DNA of 64,000 nucleotides. It comes from CAZNPU01 sp964575335. Lineage in GTDB: Bacteria > Planctomycetota > Phycisphaerae > Phycisphaerales > SM1A02. A program made the position numbers and the translations under genes. The notes beneath the pieces are model-generated. The model searched no databases, had not been told where the DNA came from, and saw only the letters and a program-made list of their open reading frames with translations. The stretch covers positions 1 to 64,000 of the forward strand of contig CAZNPU010000004.1 in the NCBI GenBank assembly GCA_964575335.1. Reading direction: 5' to 3'. This document shows, piece after piece, positions 44,944 to 53,517 of the stretch; positions within the stretch are counted from its first letter, which is position 1; the number at the start of each line of letters is the position of its first letter.

Positions 44944-46173
44944 TCATTCTGTCGTGCTGATCCACCCGCCGCAGATCACTGCATCGCCGTCATAACAGAC
45001 TACCGCCTGCCCCGCTGCAACTCCATACTGCGGCTGGGCAAAACGCACCTGCAATTCATCTGCACCGGTGCGGCACACCTCCGCCTCAACCGGCGGCGAG
45101 TTGTACCGGAACTTCGCCGTGCATGGCAGGGCGACACCAATCGGCGGCTCATCAATCAGCCAGTTCGTCTCCCGCGCGGTGACTTCATGCACGCGCAGCT
45201 CTTCCTTTTCGCCAACGGTGATGGTGTTTGCAGCAGGATCCTTGCTCACAACATAAATGGGATACCCAAGCGCAACACCCACGCCCTTTCGCTGGCCGAT
45301 GGTGAAGTGCTGATGTCCCGGATGCTCGCCGATTTCACGGCCGTCACGATCGAGAATGCGGCCTGGCCGAATGCTGCCCGGCGCCCGCTGTTCGACAAGG
45401 CTGGCATAGTCGTTGTCGGGCACGAAGCAGATTTCCTGCGAATCGGGCTTGTTGAACACCGGCAGGCCGAACTCGCGCGCCAGCTCGCGCACGCGCGACT
45501 TCTGCAAGTCGCCGATGGGCAGGAGCATTTCCGCCAGACGCTCGCGCGGTGCGCCAAAGAGCACATAGGACTGATCCTTGGTGTGATCGACACCGCGAAG
45601 CAGGCGGTATGACGCTGAGGCATCCGCACCGTTCCGAAGAGCAACGCCATTTCTTGGCTGGTTCGAGGACGAATCATCGACACGCTGAATGCGCGCATAA
45701 TGCCCCGAGGCGACGAACTGAGCGTCGATCTGCTGCGCATAAGCGTGCAGCTTGCCGAACTTCAGCCAGTCGTTGCATCGCACACAGGGGTTGGGTGTGC
45801 GGCCGGCGTTATATTCGCTCACGAAATAATCAATGATGCGGCCGAAGTCTTTCTTGAAGTTGACCACATAAAACGGGATGCCCAACTGGGCTGCCACCAG
45901 ACGGGCATCGGCAGCGTCATTGATCGAGCAGCAGCCCTGGTGGCCGATTCTGAGCTTGCGCGGGTTGCACGCGCCTGCGCTGCCGGCCTCGGCGCAGCCG
46001 TCCTGCTCGTCAGCCGCGGGGTCCATCAGTTCATCAAAGGTCTCGCCCGGCGAGCCCAGCCGCATGAAGCAGCCCACCACGTCATAGCCTTCGCGCAGCA
46101 ACAGCGCAGCAGCGACGGAGCTGTCCACGCCGCCGGACATGGCCACTAGCACTTTGGACTTGCGAGCAGGCAT
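44944..46173 (-). CDS. mnmA: tRNA-specific 2-thiouridylase
   Basis: 409 residues. PP-loop SGGVDSSVAA near the start, AGRTPNPCVRCNDWLKFG with the first catalytic cysteine, ASGHYARIQR, DQSYVLFGAP, the second catalytic cysteine in SQEICFVPDNDY, and the TIGQRKGVGVALG beta-barrel region. It thiolates U34 of tRNAs for Lys, Glu and Gln using a relayed persulfide. Compared with the E. coli enzyme, a segment at about 40-85 is enlarged and cysteine-rich (GCAEAGSAGAC and GHQGCCS). NPC also adds a cysteine near the active site, as in many non-proteobacterial enzymes. Confidence 0.95.
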   Translation of the reverse strand: MPARKSKVLVAMSGGVDSSVAAALLLREGYDVVGCFMRLGSPGETFDELMDPAADEQDGCAEAGSAGACNPRKLRIGHQGCCSINDAADARLVAAQLGIPFYVVNFKKDFGRIIDYFVSEYNAGRTPNPCVRCNDWLKFGKLHAYAQQIDAQFVASGHYARIQRVDDSSSNQPRNGVALRNGADASASYRLLRGVDHTKDQSYVLFGAPRERLAEMLLPIGDLQKSRVRELAREFGLPVFNKPDSQEICFVPDNDYASLVEQRAPGSIRPGRILDRDGREIGEHPGHQHFTIGQRKGVGVALGYPIYVVSKDPAANTITVGEKEELRVHEVTARETNWLIDEPPIGVALPCTAKFRYNSPPVEAEVCRTGADELQVRFAQPQYGVAAGQAVVCYDGDAVICGGWISTTE

Positions 46174-46275
46174 ACGGTTAATGGTAGCGCTGCTGCCTGA
46201 AGCGAGGACAGCATGAGCGGGTCATTCACATCTGATGACTGCGCGCTGTGCGATGGTCGTGGTACGATCGCGCCC

Positions 46276-47250
46276 ATGCTCGTGTACGCAGGCATTGATG
46301 AAGCCGGCTATGGTCCAATGCTCGGGCCGCTGTGTGTGGCGTGCAGCGTGTTCACTATCGCCGATCACGACCCCGATACCGCCGGGCCGTGCGATTTATG
46401 GAAGCGGCTCAACAAGGCGATTTGTCGCCAAAAGAGCGATTCGCGGCGTCGAATCGCGGTTGATGACTCAAAAAAGCTCAAGCTGGCCAACGACAGCAAG
46501 GCGCATCCGCTGCGATACCTTGAACGGGCGATCCTGGCGTTTCATACCGCTGCGACCGAATCGTGCCCGACATGCGATGACCAACTGCTGCGGGACCTGC
46601 AGACGACCATCGCGCCGATGCCGTGGTATGACTCCAGCACTCCCCTGCCGGTGGGCCAGACCGCAGATGAGGTGCGCATCGCTGCCAGCCGGTTGCGCAA
46701 GGCGATGATGGAGCAGCGCATCACGTGCGAGCTGCTGCGATGCGAGGCGATTGATGTCGAAGCGTTCAACCGCCAGGCTGAGCTGGTTGGTTCAAAATCG
46801 ACCATCAATTTTGGCGCAGTCATGCGGCTGGCAGACGCGGTGTGGAACACCTGGCCGGCTGCGCACCCGCGCATTGTTGTCGATCGCCAGGGCGGACGGA
46901 GGAGATACCTTGACGAGCTGCTGCTAGCCTACCCCGATGCCAAGGTGCAGATTCTTGCTGAATCTGACACGCTCAGCCGCTACCGGCTTGAGCGAAACGG
47001 CTCGCTGCTGACGATCAGCTTCGCGGTGGAGGCTGAGGCCAAGCACCTGCCGGTGGCGCTGGCCTCGATGACCGCCAAGTACGTTCGCGAACTGTTCATG
47101 ATCCGGCTGAACCGATACTTTCGGTCGCACATGCCGGAATTGAAGCCCACAGCGGGATATACCGAGGATGCCCGGCGTTATTTGGCGGAAATTGAGCCCT
47201 TGATTGCGAATCTTGCCGTCAATCCAGAGGCCCTGGTGCGCAGGCTGTGA
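46276..47250 (+). CDS. divergent RNase HII-like protein
   Basis: 324 residues from MLVYAGIDEAGYGP (frame open from 46213). The RNase HII fold is suggested by GIDEAGYGPMLGPL at the start, VDDSKKLK for the DSKKL motif, a central acidic strand RIVVDRQGG and the C-terminal AEAKHLPVALASMTAKYVREL, aligned with the usual ASIxAKxxRD helix. Differences are notable. The GRG signature that reads the RNA-DNA junction is GYG, the last acidic ligand is Glu in EAEAKH, and about 100 extra residues lie between the DSKKL motif and the central strand. It may cleave RNA-DNA hybrids with other specificity or be inactive. Not assigned a symbol for that reason. Confidence 0.75.
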   Translation: MLVYAGIDEAGYGPMLGPLCVACSVFTIADHDPDTAGPCDLWKRLNKAICRQKSDSRRRIAVDDSKKLKLANDSKAHPLRYLERAILAFHTAATESCPTCDDQLLRDLQTTIAPMPWYDSSTPLPVGQTADEVRIAASRLRKAMMEQRITCELLRCEAIDVEAFNRQAELVGSKSTINFGAVMRLADAVWNTWPAAHPRIVVDRQGGRRRYLDELLLAYPDAKVQILAESDTLSRYRLERNGSLLTISFAVEAEAKHLPVALASMTAKYVRELFMIRLNRYFRSHMPELKPTAGYTEDARRYLAEIEPLIANLAVNPEALVRRL

Positions 47251-47290
47251 AATGAGCAAGAATTTAGATTAAACCTGATCCATTGTTGTG

Positions 47291-47318
47291 TTGACATGGA
47301 TACTCAATCCGGTAGACT
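47291..47318 (+). promoter_or_regulatory. predicted sigma70-type promoter of the structured RNA / fusA leader
   Basis: A perfect -35 TTGACA (47291-47296), a 16-base spacer and a -10 TAGACT (47313-47318). Start would be near 47325. It is the best promoter match between the RNase HII-like gene and fusA, and lies about 500 bp before the fusA start codon. Confidence 0.65.
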
Positions 47319-47324
47319 ACTGTG

Positions 47325-47711
47325 TTCGTTTATTTATCCGGTCCGGCGATCATTTTGCCTCATTCTGCGGGCAGGTATCGCTGGCGGATGAATGGCAAGA
47401 TTCGGAGCAACCTCACCGCCTTGGGGCACTGAGGCGGGCAGCGGATAAAGGAGCATACCGTTGCCGAACGATGATGACGAGGAAGCCCGCTTGCGCTGAA
47501 CGGTTCCCTGGCGTCGCCCGACGCCGACGGCCCGGCGCAACGGGCTGACAATGGGACCGACAATTGCCTGATCGCCGTTCGCAGGCGGCATGCCAGGTCA
47601 GGCAAGAGACTCCCGACAACACAACAGCATTCTCAGACCGTCAACGTCCGGCAGTTCTCGAACTTTGCCCGACAGCAGCGGTTTGATCGGTCAAACTATT
47701 TTTTCTCTTTT
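47325..47711 (+). ncRNA. candidate structured RNA (about 385 nt) ahead of fusA
   Basis: No credible protein frame, but the strand can fold into a chain of strong helices. (1) TTTATCCG 47333-47340 pairs perfectly with CGGATAAA 47442-47449 and encloses (2) CCGGCGAT/ATCGCTGG 47343-47350/47377-47384 and (3) CCGCCT/AGGCGG within 47417-47438. (4) AGCCCG-TTGCGC (47484-47496, one bulged C) pairs with GCGCAACGGGCT 47535-47546 and encloses the perfect hairpin GGCGTC/GACGCC 47510-47525. (5) TTGCCTGA/TCAGGCAA 47564-47571/47598-47605 encloses CGCC/GGCG. (6) An imperfect hairpin spans 47646-47673. Then comes an intrinsic terminator. It lacks the signatures I know for RNase P RNA, tmRNA, SRP RNA or 6S RNA. 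It may be an independent ncRNA or a fusA leader with attenuation. Confidence 0.6.
47681..47711 (+). terminator. intrinsic terminator between structured RNA and fusA
   Basis: GTTTGA (47681-47686), loop TCGG, TCAAAC (47691-47696), followed by a run of T residues (TATTTTTTCTCTTTT). It lies 110 bp before the fusA start. I see no convincing separate fusA promoter after it, so it could end a small RNA or act as an attenuator in the fusA leader. Confidence 0.75.
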
Positions 47712-47821
47712 CTCGAATTTCGGATTCCCCAGCCCGGCCACGTTGCAATGCCACACCGCTCGTTGGCGGATCCAGGGGTATCACAGTAAGCGCCGTTCAG
47801 CACGGCAAGGAAGCATCAGCA

Positions 47822-49936
47822 ATGGCAGTTGACCTTAGAAAAGTAAGAAACATCGGGATCTGTGCTCATATCGATGCCGGCAAGACGACGTGCAGCGAAC
47901 GCATCCTCTATTACACCGGCAAAAGCTACAAGATGGGCGAGGTCCACGAAGGCACCGCAACCATGGACTTCCTTGTGGAAGAGCAGGAGCGCGGCATCAC
48001 CATCCAGTCCGCCGCCACCACCTGCCCGTGGGAACGCAACGGTGTGGAGTACAAGATCAACCTCATCGACACGCCCGGCCACGTCGACTTCACCATTGAA
48101 GTCGAGCGTTCGCTGCGCGTGCTCGACGGCGCGATCGCGGTCTTCGACGGCAAGGAAGGCGTTGAGCCGCAGTCCGAAACCGTCTGGCGCCAGGCCGATC
48201 GCTACAAGGTTCCGCGCATCTGCTTCGTGAACAAGATGGACAAGATCGGCGCGAACTTCGAGTACTGCATCGAAACGATGAAGACCCGCCTCGGCGCCAA
48301 CCCCATTGCTGTGCAGTATCCCATCGGCGCTTCCGAAACCTTCCAGGGCATCATCGACCTCATCGGCATGCGGGCGTACTACTTCGACGCCAGCGAGCTT
48401 GGCTCGAAAGTCGAAGAACGCGACATCCCCGACGACTTGAAGGAAACCGCCGAACTGTGGCGGCACGAACTGGTCGAGAAAGCCGTGGAGCTCGACGACG
48501 CTCTCATGGAGAAGTATCTCGAAGACGAGCACTCAATCACCCCTGATGAAATCCGCGCCGCCCTCCGCAAGGGCACCATCGCACGCAAGTGCTTCCCCGT
48601 GTTCTGCGGTTCTGCACTCAAATACATCGGCGTGCAGCGACTGCTCGACGGCGTCATCGACTACCTGCCCAACCCTGCCGAGGTGCCGCAGGTTGAAGGC
48701 GTTGATCCGAAGGATCCCGAGAAAAAGCTCACCCGTCCTCACAGCGACGAAGCTCCCTTCTCTGCGCTGGTGTTCAAAGTTGTTTCCGACACGCACGGCG
48801 ATCTCACGTATATCCGCGTCTACTCCGGCAAGCTCGAGAAAGGCTCACGCGTCCTCAACCCGAGCAACGGGAAGAAAGAAAACGTCAGCCGCATCTTCGA
48901 AATGCACGCCAAAGATCGCGAGCCGCTGGATTTCGCCTGTGCCGGCCAGATCGTCGGCGTCATCGGCCTGAAGCATTCTTTCACCGGCGATACGCTTTGC
49001 GATCCGGACCACCCCATCATCCTTGAGAAGATGGATTTCCCCGAGCCGGTCATCTCCATGTCGATCGAACCCAACACCAACGAGGACAAGAAAAAGCTCT
49101 CCGAGGCGCTGGGCACCATTCGACGCGAAGATCCCTCCTTCCGGTCCACCTTCAACGAGGAAACCGGCGAAACCATCATCGCGGGCATGGGCGAACTTCA
49201 CCTGGAAATCGTGAAGAACAAGCTCATCCGCGACATGAAGATCAACGTCAAGGTCGGCAAGCCGCGCGTCAGCTACCGCGAAACCATCACCGGCTCTGCG
49301 GAAAAGATCCGTGGTCTGTTCAAGAAACAAACCGGCGGCCGCGGCCAGTACGGCGATGCGGTGATCAACGTCTACCCCTGCACGCCTGAAGAGGCTGAAG
49401 CCGAAGGGCTGAAGATGAAAGACGGCATCGCCTTCGTTGACAAGATCACCCAGGGCGTCATTCCCCGCGAGTTTATTCCTTCGGTGGAATACGGCGTGCG
49501 ACAGGCTGCATCGTCGGGCATTCTGGGCGGCTATCCGGTCGTCAACGTCAAGGTTGAACTGGTCTTCGGTTCATACCACGATGTTGACTCCAGCCAGGTG
49601 GCCTTCGAACAGGCTGGCGCATTGGCCTTCCGCGAGGCATGCACCAAGGCGGGACTGGCGCTGCTCGAACCGATCATGAAGGTCGTGATCGTCACGCCCG
49701 ATGAGTTCTTCGGCGCCGTCTCCGGCGACTTGGCCAGCCGACGAGGCCAGATCAACGACTCGGAGCTGCGCGGCAACGTGCGTGTGATCACCGCGGAGGT
49801 GCCTCTGAGCGAAATGTTCGGATACACCACCGTACTGCGTGGCCTCACCCAAGGCCGGGCCACCAGCACCATGGAGCCGGCCGCCTACCGCCTCATGCCC
49901 GATCGCCTGCGCGAGGAAGTGCTGGCCAAGGCGTAA
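47822..49936 (+). CDS. fusA: translation elongation factor G
   Basis: 704 residues, normal EF-G length. GTPase motifs: G1 AHIDAGKTT, switch I RGITIQSAATT, G3 DTPGHVDF, G4 NKMDKIGA and G5 GSALKYIG. Domains II-V follow, with GRGQYGDAVI in domain IV and the C-terminal YRLMPDRLREEVLAKA end. It moves tRNAs and mRNA through the ribosome after peptide bond formation. AAGGAAG lies about 10 bases upstream of the ATG. The gene is not in a str operon with rpsL, rpsG or tuf here; it stands alone behind the structured leader and is closed by a strong terminator. Confidence 0.97.
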   Translation: MAVDLRKVRNIGICAHIDAGKTTCSERILYYTGKSYKMGEVHEGTATMDFLVEEQERGITIQSAATTCPWERNGVEYKINLIDTPGHVDFTIEVERSLRVLDGAIAVFDGKEGVEPQSETVWRQADRYKVPRICFVNKMDKIGANFEYCIETMKTRLGANPIAVQYPIGASETFQGIIDLIGMRAYYFDASELGSKVEERDIPDDLKETAELWRHELVEKAVELDDALMEKYLEDEHSITPDEIRAALRKGTIARKCFPVFCGSALKYIGVQRLLDGVIDYLPNPAEVPQVEGVDPKDPEKKLTRPHSDEAPFSALVFKVVSDTHGDLTYIRVYSGKLEKGSRVLNPSNGKKENVSRIFEMHAKDREPLDFACAGQIVGVIGLKHSFTGDTLCDPDHPIILEKMDFPEPVISMSIEPNTNEDKKKLSEALGTIRREDPSFRSTFNEETGETIIAGMGELHLEIVKNKLIRDMKINVKVGKPRVSYRETITGSAEKIRGLFKKQTGGRGQYGDAVINVYPCTPEEAEAEGLKMKDGIAFVDKITQGVIPREFIPSVEYGVRQAASSGILGGYPVVNVKVELVFGSYHDVDSSQVAFEQAGALAFREACTKAGLALLEPIMKVVIVTPDEFFGAVSGDLASRRGQINDSELRGNVRVITAEVPLSEMFGYTTVLRGLTQGRATSTMEPAAYRLMPDRLREEVLAKA

Positions 49937-50278
49937 TGTCGACGACATCACGCCAATGAAACGGCGCGACTTCGCCGCAAATTCACATCACCATTCAAAC
50001 CCCCTCAAGCACCGCACGTTCGTGCGGTGCTTTTTTTCGCGCCGTAAAACGCCGCATCCTCATATCCATGCATTGTTCAAGCGCAGAAGACGCCGCATGA
50101 CGTCCAGGCACCGCTCATGCCTTATCCGGATCATCATGTGCTGCCTGAGATCGGTTCATTTGCGATCGATGCGGGATAACGCGCAAGCGCGTTGTATTGT
50201 CGGGCGACGAATTGCCCGGCACGCCGCGATTTTCTTTCATCCATCACTTGCCTGAAGCTGCAGCCTTTTGCTTTGCTG
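49937..50278. other. intergenic region after fusA
   Basis: Apart from the fusA terminator (50009-50037) I see no gene or repeat in these 342 bases. It is the convergent junction between fusA and the phosphatase gene. Confidence 0.5.
50009..50037 (+). terminator. intrinsic terminator of fusA
   Basis: GCACCGCAC (50009-50017), loop GTTC, GTGCGGTGC (50022-50030), then seven T. A perfect 9-bp GC-rich stem with a T tract, 73 bp after the fusA stop. Confidence 0.93.
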
Positions 50279-51688
50279 TCACGAGGCCAGCCGCAAGCCG
50301 CCACCGGGCAAATCTGTTCGCACTCGTCCCGCTGCAGCCTGCTTGTGCAAAGCCGTGTACGGGTCGGTATCGTCATCGTTGCGATTTATCGCCAGCGGCC
50401 CAGCGTGCATGCACACGAGCGTCAGATCATCAATCTGATGCAGTGAACCGCTTTGATCGTCCAATCGCTTGTTGATTGTCTCAATCATCTCCGCCGCCGT
50501 GGGCAGGCATCTGAGCTGGTTGAACTCATCGCGGTACTGCGTGGTAGGTTTGCGCAACGCATCGCCAACAGCTTGCTCTGCAGGAAACGCCTGCTCAAAA
50601 CCATCGGTGTAAAACAGCAGACGATCATCAACCGACAAGGCGAGTTCGATCTGCTCGTACTCTTCATCGGGAAACACGCCCAGCAGACCGCCGGAAGTCA
50701 CCAGCGATTCGGAAGCGCCGTTGGGCAGCAGCCGCACTGGCGGCGGATGCCCCGCGCCGGCCAGTTGCATGACGCGCTCGCGGCAATTCACCAGCGCATA
50801 CACCGCAGTAGCAAAGCGCGTCGTGCGGCCCTGCCGGCGAATCATCTCCGCATTCAACCGCGCCAGCACTTCCGACGGCGGCACCAGCCGATAGCTGTTG
50901 CCGGTAATCTCCTTGGTGATAAGCGAGCGGCAGATGACCATGGTCATCAGCGCAGCCGGCACGCCATGCCCAACCGCATCAGCCACGAAGATGCCGGCGT
51001 GATCTTCATCCAATCGGATCACATCATAAATGTCGCCGGAAACGTAATTCGTCGGCCGCCACAACGCTGCGAAGTCCACGCCGTGAATCGTCGGCGTGTC
51101 GCGCGGGAGAAACTCTCGCTGCACCAGCGCCGCCAATTGCAGTTCCTCGTGCATCTTGGCGATCTCGCCTCGCAATCCCCCGTGAAAGCGCTGATTCAGC
51201 GCAACCTCGGCGCGCAGCCGCTTCACCTCAGCAGTGCGATGCAGCAATCCGTGCAGAAGCGCGCTCCATTGCTCAACGGGATCGTCAAGCACCCCCACCA
51301 GCGCGCCGGCATATTCAAAGGGATTGCCCTCCTCGGGCCTGTCATTCAGCAATGCCAGGACGGGCACGCCGGCTTCTTCAAGATTTTCCAGCAGCGGCAG
51401 CACAACCGACTGGGATGCACCGCGATCGGCCAGCAGCACCACCGCATCAACGGTGCGAAACTCTGCAGTTGCCAACTCCGCTGCGGGCAGCACTGTAAAT
51501 GCAGCAGGCGTGGCGGAACGCCAGGTCGATTCGAGCTGGCGAACCACAACCTCCGGCTGCGCGGTGCTGGCCTCAAGCGCCGAGACGAGAACATTCCAAC
51601 GAGTCGCCAATCGATCGCCCCTGCCTGGATGCCTCAACAGTTGCCTTGTGTTGCGCGACAACGCCTCGCGTGCGATGGCAACTGCCAT
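50279..51688 (-). CDS. SpoIIE/RsbU-type PP2C serine phosphatase
   Basis: 469 residues. The C-terminal half (about 185-445) is a PPM-type phosphatase: YVSGDIYDV and FVADAVGHGVPAALMT carry metal-binding Asp residues, LAGAGHPPP the core strand, LLFYTDGFEQA and IDDLTLVCM the remaining acids. A short coiled coil (about 150-185) links it to an N-terminal region that resembles a receiver-like alpha/beta fold (VDAVVLLADRG, PVLALLNDRP) without a clear phospho-acceptor pocket. Such proteins dephosphorylate anti-sigma antagonists in partner-switching pathways. No anti-sigma factor or STAS gene is adjacent. The 47-bp gap to the upstream DUF192 gene suggests co-transcription. Confidence 0.9.
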   Translation of the reverse strand: MAVAIAREALSRNTRQLLRHPGRGDRLATRWNVLVSALEASTAQPEVVVRQLESTWRSATPAAFTVLPAAELATAEFRTVDAVVLLADRGASQSVVLPLLENLEEAGVPVLALLNDRPEEGNPFEYAGALVGVLDDPVEQWSALLHGLLHRTAEVKRLRAEVALNQRFHGGLRGEIAKMHEELQLAALVQREFLPRDTPTIHGVDFAALWRPTNYVSGDIYDVIRLDEDHAGIFVADAVGHGVPAALMTMVICRSLITKEITGNSYRLVPPSEVLARLNAEMIRRQGRTTRFATAVYALVNCRERVMQLAGAGHPPPVRLLPNGASESLVTSGGLLGVFPDEEYEQIELALSVDDRLLFYTDGFEQAFPAEQAVGDALRKPTTQYRDEFNQLRCLPTAAEMIETINKRLDDQSGSLHQIDDLTLVCMHAGPLAINRNDDDTDPYTALHKQAAAGRVRTDLPGGGLRLAS

Positions 51689-51735
51689 AACCGGCGACCA
51701 GCACTTCCGGCCGCCCCGTCTGGCTGCTCATCGGT

Positions 51736-52320
51736 CTACCGGGCCATCGCCTTGAGACGCTCCAGGTCCAGCTCGATTTTGTCTTCCACTTTCAGGTTCA
51801 ATCGATCCAACCAGCCTGCCTGAAGCTCAATGGCGAACTGAGCCTCATAAACGCTCGAGTAACGCGGCATGCGCAGATTGTACGCATAATCTGATTCACC
51901 CGGCTGCGGCGGCGGCTGCGCCTTCATGCGGTGCATGGCTGTGATAAACCCACGCCGATCGAGGTAGATAATGTCGATATCCACCAGGCAGTGACCCATC
52001 CAGAAACTCTGTACCCCAACCTGCGCGTCCGGAAAAACAAAGAGCATCCCGCCATCGTCCGGTATGTGATCGCGCCCCATCAATCCGCGCTCGCGCGCAA
52101 CAGGATCGATCGCCAGCTCAAGGTGAAAAATGTGATCAGCGATGCGTACCTTCTCGGTATTCGGCCGCGCCGTGTTGGCCTGTCCTGATGTCGTCTGTCC
52201 GCAGCCGTTCAGCGCCAGCGACAGGCTCAGTAGCAGAAGTATCAGCGACATGGTCGTCAAGCTTCCCATGCTTCGGGCAGCCAGCGATGATTGTCCTTGG
52301 TGAAGAAGGTGATCGGACAT
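51736..52320 (-). CDS. DUF192 family lipoprotein
   Basis: 194 residues. A signal segment (about 20-39) ends in the lipobox ALNGC, so the protein should be exported and lipid-anchored. The rest is a DUF192 domain: ERGLMGRDHIPDDGGMLFVF, the conserved SFWMGHCLVDIDIIYLD strand and the end FAIELQAGWLDRLNLKVEDKI. DUF192 proteins are small beta-barrels without a proven biochemical role. The signal helix may instead start at the internal ATG MGSLTTMSL. It precedes the phosphatase gene on the same strand. Confidence 0.87.
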   Translation of the reverse strand: MSDHLLHQGQSSLAARSMGSLTTMSLILLLLSLSLALNGCGQTTSGQANTARPNTEKVRIADHIFHLELAIDPVARERGLMGRDHIPDDGGMLFVFPDAQVGVQSFWMGHCLVDIDIIYLDRRGFITAMHRMKAQPPPQPGESDYAYNLRMPRYSSVYEAQFAIELQAGWLDRLNLKVEDKIELDLERLKAMAR

Positions 52321-53039
52321 TATTGCGATAGCCTAGCCGGAACAAACGTGCCGCGGAAGTCTTCTGCCGACATTTCACGCCGACCTGATTGCGGGTCAAA
52401 ATCGCCGCCTCATCAGGCAGGTATAAACCGATAATTCGTGTCTTGGCGCTCGATACTGAAACGCTCAGGCTGCTGCGCTGTGATGCACCTGAGCGGGCCG
52501 ATCAGGAATCACCGTCCGTTTTCTTTTCACCGGCATACGAGATCAACAGCACGGGCAAGGGCGCCTGTTAGAGTTTTCCTGCAGGCGAGATTGCAGGGAT
52601 CGGTCAGGCGCAATTGTGCTGGAAGTCGTATGGCCTGCCCATGCGGCTCAAGATTGCGCGATTGATGGACGACCTCGCCATCAAGATCAAGTCAGGCCGA
52701 TCACTCTCTGAGAATGAATGTCAAGAGTTTGTTTGGCTGCACCGGGGCCTGGAGCACCCGAAATCGAGGTTTTTCATGCACATGACAACAACGTGTCGGC
52801 AAGAGTTGGGGGGAAGCGAACCCCCGTTATTGACCCAAAATGCAGGGATGCTGCCCGATGCAGCCTGCCCGTGTGGGGATGGGTGTCCAACCTGCCACTT
52901 GGCTGGTCATTGGCGCAGACAGCAATGGCGGTATAGTGCAAATTCTGGACGGGCTTCGGGCTTGAGACCGGCCGTGGACTGCCTAACGTCAGCAGAGCGG
53001 CGCGTATCGGTTCTCACTCCCAGCCCAGGAGGGCGTTGC
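52321..53039. other. 719-bp gap before the carbinolamine dehydratase gene
   Basis: No gene is certain. The frame of the dehydratase gene is open back to 52614, and its first 48 codons (MRLKIARLMDDLAIKIK... from 52641) look fairly protein-like, but the later part up to 53039 does not. A GGGGG/CCCCC hairpin with a 7-base loop lies at 52809-52825. A promoter for the next gene is predicted at 52910-52937. Confidence 0.35.
52910..52937 (+). promoter_or_regulatory. predicted promoter of the carbinolamine dehydratase gene
   Basis: -35 TTGGCG (52910-52915), a 16-base spacer, and -10 TATAGT (52932-52937), giving a leader of about 95 nt before the ATG at 53040. If real, it excludes the longer in-frame start at 52614. 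Confidence 0.5.
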
Positions 53040-53327
53040 ATGGAAAAGCTTGCTCAAGAGCATATTGACGAACGGCTTGCACAATTTCCCGAGTGGTCGG
53101 TCACCGGCGACGCCCTGCAGCGAACCTTCAGCTTCGACAGCTTCACCGAAGCCATGGCTTTCGTCCAGCGAATCGCCGACTTGGCTGAAGCGCTTCAGCA
53201 TCACCCGGATATTCTCATCCGTTACAACAAGGTCACGCTCACGCTCAGCACACACGATGCCGGCGGCCTGACGGACAAGGATTTCAATTTCGCCCGCGAA
53301 ATCGACACCCACGTCACCGCAGCATGA
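53040..53327 (+). CDS. phhB: pterin-4a-carbinolamine dehydratase
   Basis: 95 residues from the ATG at 53040, fixed by AGGAGG with 7-base spacing. The family motif is complete: EALQHHPDILIRYNKVTLTLSTH, with the two catalytic His residues, followed by GGLTDKDFNFAREID. It dehydrates 4a-hydroxytetrahydrobiopterin to recycle the cofactor of aromatic amino acid hydroxylases; bacterial copies may also serve other pterins. No hydroxylase gene is nearby. Confidence 0.95.
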   Translation: MEKLAQEHIDERLAQFPEWSVTGDALQRTFSFDSFTEAMAFVQRIADLAEALQHHPDILIRYNKVTLTLSTHDAGGLTDKDFNFAREIDTHVTAA

Positions 53328-53517
53328 TCGACTGGGGCGTTGCTCCTGAGCGGCATCAGACGTTGTTGACTGAAACTGCAATGACCCAATGGATGGCCGG
53401 GGGCGTAAACGCGCCTGAACCCGATCTAGCACAGCGGTTCAGCGTCAAATGACTGGCGCGTGGTGTACAAGCGCGTACACCGATGCCGCTGCACTTGCCC
53501 TCCCCTTCTTTTCATTC

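Noticed and set aside
47288..47548. An 86-codon frame in the fusA leader region
   Set aside because: Composition is not protein-like (Arg-rich end), the start lies inside the predicted promoter, and the same DNA forms strong RNA helices.
47325..47711. RNase P RNA, tmRNA, SRP RNA or 6S RNA as identity of the structured RNA
   Set aside because: The universal P4 core, the tmRNA tRNA-like ends, the SRP GGAAGG-type loop and a single long 6S hairpin are not found on either strand by eye.
50453..51823. A 456-codon plus-strand frame
   Set aside because: It is antisense to the SpoIIE-type phosphatase, which has all catalytic motifs; the antisense product is His/Gln/Arg-rich and matches nothing.
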